Source: an uncultured beta proteobacterium
GTDB lineage: Bacteria; Pseudomonadota; Gammaproteobacteria; Burkholderiales; Burkholderiaceae_C
Reading direction: 5' to 3'
Assembly (NCBI GenBank): GCA_903876045.1
Contig: CAIQYP010000299.1
Coordinates: forward strand, 1 to 34,995
DNA: 34,995 nt
Below, piece after piece: positions 7,953 to 15,026 of the stretch; the first letter of the stretch is position 1, and each line of letters starts with the position of its first letter. A program made the position numbers and the translations under genes. The notes beneath the pieces are model-generated. The model did no database searches. It was not told the DNA's origin and saw nothing but the letters and a program-made list of their open reading frames with translations.

Positions 7953-8959
7953 TTGCCAGATTGCGCGCGGTAGGCCTTGACGTGTTTGAACACCTCGTCA
8001 AAGGTGTCGGCTGGCACCATGGTGCCGCGTATGCGCGGGTACAGTGCTTCAGCCAGTGCGTTCCATTCCTTCATGTCGGCGGGCGTGGGTGTGTGCACTA
8101 CCAGGCCGCGTTTTTTCATGGCGTCCACCGCTTCTTCCACTTCGCGGCGCGCCTGCGTGCGCATCTGCAGGCCGGCTTTTTCACCGGCAGTGCGCAGGCT
8201 TGCTTGCCCCTCGGGCGTCATGGCATCCCATGCCTTGGTGGTCACCACCAGCGCGCCAACGATGGGGGCCCAGTTGATCTCCAACATGTGCGGCGCCGTG
8301 TTGTAAATCTGGCTGGCCAACGCAAAGTAGGGCGTGGAGGGCACCACATTGATCATGCCGGTCTGGATGGAGGGCAGGATGTCGGCGGTCTCCAGCGGCA
8401 CCGGCGTGTAGCCCAGGCTCTTCATGATGGCCTGCTGCTCCTGCTCTGAGCCCCAGGCAAAAAACTTCATGCGCTTGTAGTCATCGGGGCGCACTGCGGC
8501 TTCTTTGGAGAAGAAGCGTACCCAGCCTGCATCACCCCAACCCAACACGACAAAGCCCTTGTCGAGAAACTTTTTCTCCATGGCCGGGCGCATTTTTTCG
8601 CGCACATAGTCCAGTTCTTCCCAACTGCGAAACAGCAGCGGCAGGTTCTGCAGTGCGGTAATCGATGGCTCGATCTCACGCAGTCCCACCACCGATAGCA
8701 GCGCACCCTGCAGTTGCCCGATGCGCATGCGTCGCGCCATTTCGGCCTCGCCGCCCTGGCTGCCATCGGGGTAAACCATGTACTTGGCCGCGCCGCCCTG
8801 GGCTGCGCGCCAGGCCTCTCCTACTTCCATTAACTGACGGTGGTACAGCGAATTTTTAGGTGCCAGTGTGCCCACCCGCAATTGCAGATCGGCAGCGCGC
8901 GCCAGTGGGCTTGTCAACACGCTCAAGGCGATCAGGAGGGCGGCAGTCAGTTTGAACAT
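7949..8959 (-). CDS. dctP: TRAP transporter solute-binding protein (DctP family)
   Basis: The 336-residue protein begins with a Sec signal peptide (LTAALLIALSVLTSPLARA, cleavage about residue 22) and continues as LQLRVGTLAPKNSLYHRQL, the usual first strand and ligand loop of DctP proteins. Other family features are YPDGSQGGEAEMARRMRIGQ, GWGDAGWVRFFS and the hinge region near KFFAWGSEQEQQ. It would capture an organic acid or hydrophobic ligand in the periplasm and hand it to DctQM. It starts 23 bases after tatT and overlaps dctQM. In TatT-type systems the binding protein complexes with TatT. The ligand cannot be deduced. Confidence 0.92.
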   Translation of the reverse strand: MFKLTAALLIALSVLTSPLARAADLQLRVGTLAPKNSLYHRQLMEVGEAWRAAQGGAAKYMVYPDGSQGGEAEMARRMRIGQLQGALLSVVGLREIEPSITALQNLPLLFRSWEELDYVREKMRPAMEKKFLDKGFVVLGWGDAGWVRFFSKEAAVRPDDYKRMKFFAWGSEQEQQAIMKSLGYTPVPLETADILPSIQTGMINVVPSTPYFALASQIYNTAPHMLEINWAPIVGALVVTTKAWDAMTPEGQASLRTAGEKAGLQMRTQARREVEEAVDAMKKRGLVVHTPTPADMKEWNALAEALYPRIRGTMVPADTFDEVFKHVKAYRAQSGK

Positions 8960-8982
8960 TTGAGGTGAAAGAGGGGGGGCGG

Positions 8983-9861
8983 TTAAAACAGGTCGTCTGC
9001 CGTGGCGATCAGCCAGAGGGCACGTTCACGCATCACGGCGTTTTGCAGACCGGGGTAGGCGGCAGTCACGGTCAGGGCTTGGCGCAGCAATATATCGAAG
9101 GCGGCACGGTCCCCTGCGGGCAGCGCCACGCCTTCGGCTTTGGCTACCAATGGGCCTGCGTTTTGTTGGCCGCCGAGTGCAATGGCCTGGTCAAAATACT
9201 GCAAGGCCTTTTCGCTGGAGCCGCCGGGTTTGGCTGCTTCAAAGCTGGCCATCAATCCGGCGAGCGCGCCTTGTCCATACGCGGGTTGTTTGTCGTAGGC
9301 CAGTTGGGCCAGGCATATGGCCAGCGGCAAATCGGCCACGGTGTCCGGCTTGTCTTTGGACAGCGAGATCAAGCCACCCCAACTGGCTGCTGCCCAGTAG
9401 GCCAGGCCGATGTGTTCTTGTTTAAGTTGCGGCCAGTCGCTGGCGCGGTTGCTTTCCAGTGCCTTGCGAAAACCGGGTTGCGCAATTTCGAGTGCGGCCA
9501 TCGCATGGCGATGTGCGCGCCCATACAAGCGCGCGGCGCGTTCACGCAGAACTTGTGCGGCCTTGGCATCGCGCGCGTCCATGCGCTCGGCATCGAAGGC
9601 GACAAAGGCGTAAGCGTATTGGGTGAAACCGGTGGCGACGGCTTCAGACAGGCTGGCGTTGTCCGGCACCTCGCGCAGCAAGGATTCAGACAGCTTGAGA
9701 TAAAACGCACTGGCCTCGCGCGCCAGCACCAAGTCGTCTTCCGGTGACTGGCCTTGCTCGGCCAGCGCATTCGCCATACCTTGAATAATGAGGTGCCGTG
9801 CCGAGCACGCGCTCAAACCCAGCAGAACAAGGACGATGCCTAAAAGGCGTAGGCAGCGCAC
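8983..9861 (-). CDS. tatT: TatT-like TRAP-associated lipoprotein
   Basis: The protein has 292 residues from a GTG at 9861, directly after the TGA of the 40-residue ORF. An N-terminal signal ends in the lipobox LSAC (C19), so it should be a lipoprotein. The rest is helical with TPR-like periodicity (AREASAFYLKLSESLL, AARLYGRAHRHAMAALEIA, SEKALQYFDQAIALGG). This matches the TatT component described for Treponema pallidum, a trimeric TPR-like lipoprotein that docks the TRAP binding protein. The adjacent dctP and dctQM support the assignment. A periplasm-facing location is inferred from the lipobox. Confidence 0.85.
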   Translation of the reverse strand: MRCLRLLGIVLVLLGLSACSARHLIIQGMANALAEQGQSPEDDLVLAREASAFYLKLSESLLREVPDNASLSEAVATGFTQYAYAFVAFDAERMDARDAKAAQVLRERAARLYGRAHRHAMAALEIAQPGFRKALESNRASDWPQLKQEHIGLAYWAAASWGGLISLSKDKPDTVADLPLAICLAQLAYDKQPAYGQGALAGLMASFEAAKPGGSSEKALQYFDQAIALGGQQNAGPLVAKAEGVALPAGDRAAFDILLRQALTVTAAYPGLQNAVMRERALWLIATADDLF

Positions 9862-9984
9862 TCAGAGCAGATCGCCGAGGGGCAGGTCGATGTCTTCATG
9901 GCCTTCGGGCAGACCCAGGCTGAACCAGCTGTCGTCAAACAGGGCATCCAGCAGTTTTTGCAAACTCAAGAATTTCCAGATCAT
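9862..9984 (-). CDS. 40-residue ORF heading the TRAP operon
   Basis: An ATG at 9984 follows AAGGTG with a six-base gap, a sound ribosome-binding site. The frame runs 40 codons and its TGA (9862-9864) directly abuts the GTG start of tatT. The product begins MIWKFLSLQKLLDALFDD, an amphipathic helix with an aromatic start, and ends in an acidic, proline-containing tail (GHEDIDLPLGDLL). No full signal peptide is visible. It could be a small subunit of the transporter or a coupling leader for tatT. I do not recognise a family. Confidence 0.55.
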   Translation of the reverse strand: MIWKFLSLQKLLDALFDDSWFSLGLPEGHEDIDLPLGDLL

Positions 9985-10083
9985 GGTGTTCACCTTGTGA
10001 AGTGCTTCAATGCCTTCTAAGGTAACTGGGCTGTGTGACAGCCTGGAGACTGGTTAATGACGCTTTGAAGAAAAAGCGCCGGA

Positions 10084-10212
10084 TCAACGCAAGCGGGTGT
10101 GCAATTTGCGATTGGCCAGACGAGCACGTTGCAAGGCCAGGAATTCCGTCACACCCCACACCAGGCAGGCGGGAATCGCCAGAGCGCGAATGAGGGTGGA
10201 TCGATGAAACAT
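10084..10212 (-). CDS. 42-residue putative single-pass membrane protein
   Basis: The ATG at 10212 opens a 42-codon frame with one hydrophobic segment (about residues 7-27, LIRALAIPACLVWGVTEFLAL) followed by a basic tail (RARLANRKLHTRLR). This is the pattern of a small inner-membrane protein with its C-terminus in the cytoplasm. The ribosome-binding site is not clear. It is read toward the TRAP operon, with 99 bases before the 40-residue ORF. Longer overlapping frames in this stretch lack such character and look like shadows. Confidence 0.45.
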   Translation of the reverse strand: MFHRSTLIRALAIPACLVWGVTEFLALQRARLANRKLHTRLR

Positions 10213-10297
10213 GGACAGTTGGAATTGCAAAGAATGGTCTGAAGATAGCGGCGCTCTGTGACACCTTGATGAAACGCTTTGTGGAACTTTTTTGAAC

Positions 10298-10335
10298 CTG
10301 TGTGACATAGTTTTGTCATGCTAGTTGTCACACAG
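10298..10335 (+). promoter_or_regulatory. Inverted repeat and PhoB-box-like element over the annotated start of the M14 gene
   Basis: CTGTGTGACA (10298-10307) and TGTCACACAG (10326-10335) are perfect 10-bp inverted copies. Within the region, TTGTCAT (10313-10319) and TTGTCAC (10325-10331) are direct repeats separated by five bases, nearly the 7-4-7 layout seen before pstS. A -10-like TATGCT begins ten bases after the second repeat, the same distance as in the pstS promoter. If this is the promoter, the real start of the downstream gene lies after about 10354. Confidence 0.4.
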
Positions 10336-11364
10336 CAACGCTATGCTCTGGCCGTGCCTGCACCACCACTTCCCGAACTTGCCGCGTTGCAACGCATCGT
10401 GGAGTTGGGTGCCGGATTTTTGCAAAGCCGCGTGGCCTGCGAGGTGGCCATGCCTGGCGGTAGTTACCCGGTGCATGTCATCACACTGGGCAACCCGGAC
10501 CCTGCGATGCCTGCGGTGGGCTACTTCGGCGGTGTGCATGGGCTGGAGCGCATTGGCGCCGAAGTGGTGATCGCCTATTTGCACAGCCTGGTGATGCGTC
10601 TGCAGTGGGACAGCACATTGCACAAGCAACTCGAAACGGTGCGCCTGGTGTTCATGCCCATTGTTAATCCGGGCGGCATGCACATGGGCACGCGCGCCAA
10701 CCCACGCGGCGTGGACCTGATGCGCAATGCACCGGTGTCGGCCCTGGAGCCCGTGCCGTTTATGGTGGGTGGCCAGCGCATCAGCGCGTACCTGCCCTGG
10801 TACCGTGGGCCCGCGCTGGGGCCTATGGAGCTTGAGAGCCAGGCCGTGTGCGATGTGGTGCAAGCCGAACTGCTAGGGCGGCCTTTTAGTTTGGCGCTGG
10901 ATTGCCACTCCGGCTTTGGTGTGACTGACAGGCTCTGGTTTCCCTATGCCCATACCCGCGCGCCCATCGCCCATCTGGCCGAAATGCATGCGCTTAAAAG
11001 CATCTTCAGCCAGTCCCAAACGCACCACCGCTATATCTTTGAGCCGCAAAGCAAACAGTACCTGGCGCACGGCGATTTGTGGGACCACCTGTACCAATTG
11101 GCCTGCGCAGATTCGCAGAAGATTTTCTTGCCGCTGACGCTGGAAATGGGCTCGTGGCTGTGGGTCAAGAAGAACCCGCGCCAACTTTTTTCGCGCCACG
11201 GCATTTTTAATCCGCTGATCGAACACCGGCAGCAGCGCGTGTTGCGCCAGCACCAGATGCTGCTGGACTTTTTGTCGCGCGCAGCCTGTGGCCATACGCG
11301 CTGGTTGCCTGCACCCGCGATTCGCGCCAACCAGCACGCGCAGGCTTTGCAGGATTGGTACTAG
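10318..11364 (+). CDS. M14-family zinc carboxypeptidase / deacylase-like protein
   Basis: The 348-residue frame shows the metal-binding signature of M14 peptidases: GGVHGLERIG (H74, E77) and later LDCHSGFG (H197). Further markers are NPGG at about 117-120, NPRGVDLMRN at about 128-137 and a candidate catalytic glutamate in LTLEMGSW (E276). Relatives cleave peptides or deacylate small amides. No signal peptide is visible, so it should be cytoplasmic. The ATG at 10318 lacks a ribosome-binding site and lies inside an inverted repeat, so initiation may be further in, for example at the GTG at 10354. It ends five bases before the alpha/beta hydrolase. Confidence 0.82.
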   Translation: MLVVTQQRYALAVPAPPLPELAALQRIVELGAGFLQSRVACEVAMPGGSYPVHVITLGNPDPAMPAVGYFGGVHGLERIGAEVVIAYLHSLVMRLQWDSTLHKQLETVRLVFMPIVNPGGMHMGTRANPRGVDLMRNAPVSALEPVPFMVGGQRISAYLPWYRGPALGPMELESQAVCDVVQAELLGRPFSLALDCHSGFGVTDRLWFPYAHTRAPIAHLAEMHALKSIFSQSQTHHRYIFEPQSKQYLAHGDLWDHLYQLACADSQKIFLPLTLEMGSWLWVKKNPRQLFSRHGIFNPLIEHRQQRVLRQHQMLLDFLSRAACGHTRWLPAPAIRANQHAQALQDWY

Positions 11365-11368
11365 AGAT

Positions 11369-11448
11369 ATGGCCCCCAAGCTCACTTCGCTCGCTGCCCC
11401 CCAAGGGGGCGCATCCATCCCTTGGGGCGGCCCGGCGGGAGGATCGTC
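11369..11448 (+). repeat. GC-rich repeat, copy A (forward)
   Basis: This copy contains the palindromic core CCCCCAAGGGGG near 11399-11410, then TTGGGGCGGCCCGGCGGG. It matches copy C (28596-28676) as an inverted copy: GCCGGGCCGCCCCAAGG, GCGCCCCCTTGGGGGGCAGCGA and a terminal GGGGG block are shared. It occupies the first 27 codons of the hydrolase frame and reads through it without a stop. Confidence 0.75.
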
Positions 11449-12220
11449 TACTGACACTTGGATATTTCTGCGCGGCCTGACGCGCTCCAGCGCGCACTGG
11501 GGGCAGTTCGTTGCCGAGTTCGAAGCGGCGTTGCCAGCGCGCGTGATTGCGCTTGATCTGCCGGGCAATGGAGCGCTGTGGCAAGAGTCCAGCGCCGCAA
11601 GCGTTGCGCAGATGGCGCAGTGGTGTCAGCAGGAAATTCAGCGGCGTGGCATTGAAGGGCCTGTGAGTGTGCTGGCCATGTCACTTGGTGGCATGGTGGC
11701 GGCGCAATGGGCCCTGCAGCAACCGCAAACTGTGCGCGAACTGGTGCTGATCAATAGCAGCATGCGGCCCTTCAATCCGTTTTGGCAGCGCATGCGTCCG
11801 GCGAGTTTCTGTTGTCTTCTAAAGTTGGCGCTAACCGGAGCGACCCCGCAGATTTGGGAGCGCGAAATTCTCCGCCTGACCACGAACCATGCACGCCAAG
11901 ACGTGCTGCAGGATTGGTGCGCGGAGCGAAAGCAACGGCCGGTATCCGGCCTCAATGCGATGCGGCAACTAGTGGCGGCAGCGCGTTACCGCGCTCAGAC
12001 ACAAGGGCCGCGTGTACCGACCCTGGTGTTGGCGGGCGAGCACGACCGGCTGGTTGCGGCGCAATGCTCCAAAGAGATAGCTAAACGTTGGGGCACTGCG
12101 TTGCAGTTGCATCCCAGTGCGGGCCACGACCTGACCTTGGACGATGGCCCCTGGGTGGCTGCCGCAGTGCGGCTTTGGCGGGAAAGCCCCCAAAGGGACC
12201 GCCGCCAAATGCCGATTTAG
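11369..12220 (+). CDS. Alpha/beta hydrolase with a repeat-encoded N-terminus
   Basis: From the ATG at 11369 the product has 283 residues. The fold starts only at about residue 31 (WIFLRGLTRSSAHW, the strand and oxyanion region) and continues with LDLPGNG, the nucleophile elbow LAMSLGGM (S105), a late acid in LAGEHDRL and a histidine in SAGHDLTL. This resembles esterase/lipase-like hydrolases. Residues 1-28 are translated from repeat copy A, so either the repeat supplies the start codon or an unrecognised start lies near 11455. It follows the M14 gene closely and ends tail-to-tail with the histone-like gene, overlapping by four bases. The substrate is unknown. Confidence 0.8.
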   Translation: MAPKLTSLAAPQGGASIPWGGPAGGSSTDTWIFLRGLTRSSAHWGQFVAEFEAALPARVIALDLPGNGALWQESSAASVAQMAQWCQQEIQRRGIEGPVSVLAMSLGGMVAAQWALQQPQTVRELVLINSSMRPFNPFWQRMRPASFCCLLKLALTGATPQIWEREILRLTTNHARQDVLQDWCAERKQRPVSGLNAMRQLVAAARYRAQTQGPRVPTLVLAGEHDRLVAAQCSKEIAKRWGTALQLHPSAGHDLTLDDGPWVAAAVRLWRESPQRDRRQMPI

Positions 12221-12804
12221 GCGCTCTTGCTAGGACGTCCGGTCTTCAGGCTGGGCACCGCACGCAAAGCAGCCACAAATGCTGCATCGCCCAAGGCAGC
12301 CAGGGCCTTGATGCCGGCACGAATCAGTTCGGTCTTTTTAACGTGCACAGCAAGTTTGCCGGCGCGCAATTTCATCTCGTCCAGCACGACGTATTCCATC
12401 TTGGGAATGGAGATGCTGTCGCGCACCATCTTGATTTTCTTTTCTTTGGCCGGCTTGGCGGCTGCTTTGACGGCTGGCTTGGCAACTGGTTTTACGCCAG
12501 GTTTTTCGGCGGCCTTTGCTACAGACTTGGCAGCCGGTTTTGCGGCAGCTTTGACCGCTGGCTTGGCAACGGGCTTGGCCTTTGCTTTGGGTTTGGCAGG
12601 GGTGGCCTTTTTCTCTACAGCGACAACCGGCTTCTTGGCAGGAGTGGCAGCCTTCGTTGCAGCGGGCTTGGCAGCGGCTTTAGCCGCCGGTTTCGCAGCG
12701 GGCTTGCTCACAGCAGCCGGCGCAGTGGGCGCAACAGCGGGTGCCGATGGGGCAGCAAGGGCTGCGCTGTTGGTGACTTCGGCGTTGGTGATACTGTCTT
12801 GCAT
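12217..12804 (-). CDS. Histone H1-like DNA-binding protein
   Basis: The 195-residue protein has a low-complexity middle (about residues 25-125) made of Lys/Ala/Pro repeats such as KPAAKPAAKAAAK, as in eukaryotic histone H1 tails and bacterial H1-like proteins. The C-terminal 70 residues form a folded domain (VRDSISIPKMEYVVLDEMK, KKTELIRAGIKALAAL, PSLKTGRP) that I associate with betaproteobacterial H1-like proteins. It should bind DNA through the basic repeats and help organise the nucleoid; its exact role is inferred. The ATG at 12804 follows AGGAG, with an AT-rich, symmetric promoter region upstream. The repeats are prone to length changes between strains. Confidence 0.85.
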   Translation of the reverse strand: MQDSITNAEVTNSAALAAPSAPAVAPTAPAAVSKPAAKPAAKAAAKPAATKAATPAKKPVVAVEKKATPAKPKAKAKPVAKPAVKAAAKPAAKSVAKAAEKPGVKPVAKPAVKAAAKPAKEKKIKMVRDSISIPKMEYVVLDEMKLRAGKLAVHVKKTELIRAGIKALAALGDAAFVAALRAVPSLKTGRPSKSA

Positions 12805-12823
12805 GTAGAAACTCCTGTGTATT

Positions 12824-12850
12824 AAACGATGTGTATAGTTTATATCGTTT
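12824..12850. promoter_or_regulatory. AAACGAT/ATCGTTT inverted repeat before the histone-like gene
   Basis: Seven-base arms AAACGAT (12824-12830) and ATCGTTT (12844-12850) flank a 13-base AT-rich spacer containing TATA-like sequence (TATAAA and TATACA on the minus strand). The site lies 20-46 bases before the start at 12804, where a promoter and operator would be expected. AGGAG (about 12812) is the ribosome-binding site. Confidence 0.4.
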
Positions 12851-12883
12851 TAAAATAAGAATTTGATAAAACGCAAATTTTGA

Positions 12884-12922
12884 CAAAAAAATGGCCGAAG
12901 GTGAGAAATCCACCGTCGGCCA
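12884..12922 (-). terminator. Rho-independent terminator of the alkaline phosphatase operon
   Basis: On the minus strand TGGCCGA-C-GGTG pairs with CACC-T-TCGGCCA (one internal mismatch) around a short loop and is followed by seven T residues (plus-strand A-run about 12885-12891). It lies 29 bases after the alkaline phosphatase stop at 12951, a classic intrinsic terminator. Confidence 0.85.
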
Positions 12923-12950
12923 CTTCGCAAAGCGCGCTTTGCGCTAGTTG

Positions 12951-15002
12951 CTACTTCTTCGTTTGGCGCTTGGACGGAAAGATGTCCGCTGGTAGCACTA
13001 CGCCATTAGCCGCTTGTGCCAACTTGAAGAACACATCGGTGTTGTCCTGCACGCCGGTAAAGTTCCAGGCGCCGGGGCCGAAGGCCGACAGCGGAATGTC
13101 GGTGGCGGTATGCACCGCGCTGTCGCCGGGCACTTGACCGGTGACCAGGAACTTGCCGTCGGTGTCACGGTTGATGGGGCCTGCCGGATAGACCGACAAA
13201 GGCTCTTTCTTCACGAAAGGCTGCTGGCTGTCTTGCACCGGGCGGTCGTTGGTGCGGAAATCTTCGTAGCGGTCGGAGTTGGCACCGTAACCCACCAGAA
13301 TGCGGTAATCGATGTCGGTAGTTTCGGGGTAGCCATCAGCGGCCATTTTGTATTTGGGGAAACCGGCCTGCTCGTAAATGCCCACCACCTTGTCGCGGAT
13401 GTTGGCGGTGCCGCCTTCGCGCACCAACTCTTGCAGACGCGCATCGGTCACGCGTGAGCCGCCAATCAGGGCCGCACCCGAGCATTCATGGTCGGCGGTG
13501 ATGATGACCAATGTGTCGCCATGCTTCTTTGCAAATTCCTGCACGCGGGCAATGGCACGGTCGAACTCGATGGTGTCGAGCAACCAGCGTTCGGTGTCCA
13601 TGTTGTGGGCCTGTTTGTCAATCGACGCACCTTCCACCATCAGCACAAAGCCCTTCTTCTGGCGCTCCAGCACGGCCAGCGCTTTGTCGGTCATCTCGTC
13701 CAGCATAGGCTGGTCGGGCAGGCCGTAGTCATCCACCACGCGGCCGGTGATGCCGCGCGCTTTGTTGCGACGGCCATCAATCTTGTCCAGCGCCACGTTC
13801 ATGTTCGAGTGCGCAAACAGGCCCAACAACTTGTCGGTCTTGGCCGGGTTGATGGCATCCAGCGTGGTTTTGTCGGCGGTGTAGCTAAAGCCTGCCGATT
13901 GGAAGTCGGCCAGCAGATCGCGATCTTTGTCCAGGTTGCCTGGTGCGGTGCCCCAGCGTTTGACGATCTCGCTGGTGTGGGCATCGGTGGCAGAGAAGGC
14001 GTAATCGGTTTTGTCGCCGCGCGCCGAGCCAGGTGTGGTGGCCGGCACAAACCATTTGCGCCCACCACCCATCAAAACGGTCAGGCCGGTCATGTTGCGG
14101 TCATCCAGAAATTGGTCAACGATGCCGGTACCCGCGCCGCGGCTGCTGGTGTGCACCGCATTGCCTGCCGGAGTTGCGTCAAACACATCGGCGGTGGTGA
14201 CCAGACCCAAAGCCTTGCCCTGGGTGCGGTGCAGGTATTCGCTCAGGTATTCGATGCGCGGGTTGTCAAAGGGCTCGATGGTGTCGTCGGGGAACACGCC
14301 TTCTTCATTGTTGTTGTTCTTGTTGCCCGAGACGTAGCTGGTCATGCCGGGGGCCGAGTCGGTCACCACGGAATTGAGCGACGCTGTTTTCACCATGCCG
14401 GTGACCGGAAAGGTGTCCATCGCCAGCGGCGTAATGGTCTTGCCCTGGGCGTAGCCACCCGCCACGATGCGGGCGCCGGTGCGTTGCGCGGCACCCATGC
14501 CGTCGCCCAGCAGGATGACGATGTTCTTGACCTTCTGGCCACCAGTCAGCAACGGCACCACTTCAAAGTTGCCGGTGGCGGAAACCGTCTGGCCGTCGCT
14601 CTGCGTGGCCGTCACGGTCATGGTGTGGATGCCAGGCTTGGCAGCACTCACCGCACGCACCGTGGCAATGCTGGCGTTGGTTGGCACCGCAGCCAAACAG
14701 CCCGCAACGCAACTGCGCAGCGCAACGGTGGCGTCCACCGTCTTGCCGTCAATCGCAAAGCTGGCGCCGGTAATGGTCCTGGCGGCATCGTCCGGGCGAA
14801 CCGTCGCCTGCAGGTCAAAGCGTTGGCCCGGCAGAAAGCGGGCGATGACCGGGGCCGCGTGGCCGCTGGCAAACAGTTCGCTGGGGGGTGTCAAGCGGCT
14901 GACGGTCGGTGCCGCAAATGCGCTGATCGAGGCCAGCCCCAGCAGGGTTGCCGTTGCAGCCAGAGAAAGCTTGTGGCTTTTCGGTGAATGGATGTGTGTC
15001 AT
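12951..15002 (-). CDS. phoA: Alkaline phosphatase with an extra N-terminal domain
   Basis: The 683-residue protein has a Sec signal peptide (about residues 1-30, ending ISAFA). Residues about 31-150 form a beta-rich, Ig-like region with a C98-x3-C102 pair. The alkaline phosphatase domain follows: metal ligand D167 in LLGDGMG, nucleophile S216 in VVTDSAPG, then VEGASIDKQAHN, ITADHECSG and VHTATDIPLSAFGPG, the zinc/magnesium ligand motifs. It would release Pi from phosphate esters in the periplasm or outside the cell. It is the last gene of the leftward operon starting at the FAS1 lipoprotein gene, with a terminator after it. Longer than the roughly 450-residue E. coli enzyme because of the N-terminal region. 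Confidence 0.93.
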   Translation of the reverse strand: MTHIHSPKSHKLSLAATATLLGLASISAFAAPTVSRLTPPSELFASGHAAPVIARFLPGQRFDLQATVRPDDAARTITGASFAIDGKTVDATVALRSCVAGCLAAVPTNASIATVRAVSAAKPGIHTMTVTATQSDGQTVSATGNFEVVPLLTGGQKVKNIVILLGDGMGAAQRTGARIVAGGYAQGKTITPLAMDTFPVTGMVKTASLNSVVTDSAPGMTSYVSGNKNNNNEEGVFPDDTIEPFDNPRIEYLSEYLHRTQGKALGLVTTADVFDATPAGNAVHTSSRGAGTGIVDQFLDDRNMTGLTVLMGGGRKWFVPATTPGSARGDKTDYAFSATDAHTSEIVKRWGTAPGNLDKDRDLLADFQSAGFSYTADKTTLDAINPAKTDKLLGLFAHSNMNVALDKIDGRRNKARGITGRVVDDYGLPDQPMLDEMTDKALAVLERQKKGFVLMVEGASIDKQAHNMDTERWLLDTIEFDRAIARVQEFAKKHGDTLVIITADHECSGAALIGGSRVTDARLQELVREGGTANIRDKVVGIYEQAGFPKYKMAADGYPETTDIDYRILVGYGANSDRYEDFRTNDRPVQDSQQPFVKKEPLSVYPAGPINRDTDGKFLVTGQVPGDSAVHTATDIPLSAFGPGAWNFTGVQDNTDVFFKLAQAANGVVLPADIFPSKRQTKK

Positions 15003-15026
15003 GGTTTTGCCGAGAGGGTGGTTGGT

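Noticed and set aside
8965-9747. A 260-codon forward frame opposite tatT
   Set aside because: tatT on the minus strand has a lipobox and operon context; the forward frame shows no family features.
10007-10308. Several overlapping reverse frames of 60-85 codons
   Set aside because: They have no coherent hydrophobic or domain pattern. Only the C-terminal 42 codons of one, starting at 10212, look protein-like and are listed separately.
12217-12804. Lys/Ala/Pro repeats as a DNA-level tandem repeat or assembly artefact
   Set aside because: The units vary at the DNA level while the protein pattern is kept, and the conserved C-terminal domain follows in frame.
13488-14987. A 499-codon forward frame opposite alkaline phosphatase
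   Set aside because: The antisense strand carries a full alkaline phosphatase with all active-site motifs. The forward frame has no domain, and its composition (many Gly, His, Val, Ala) is that of a GC-rich shadow.
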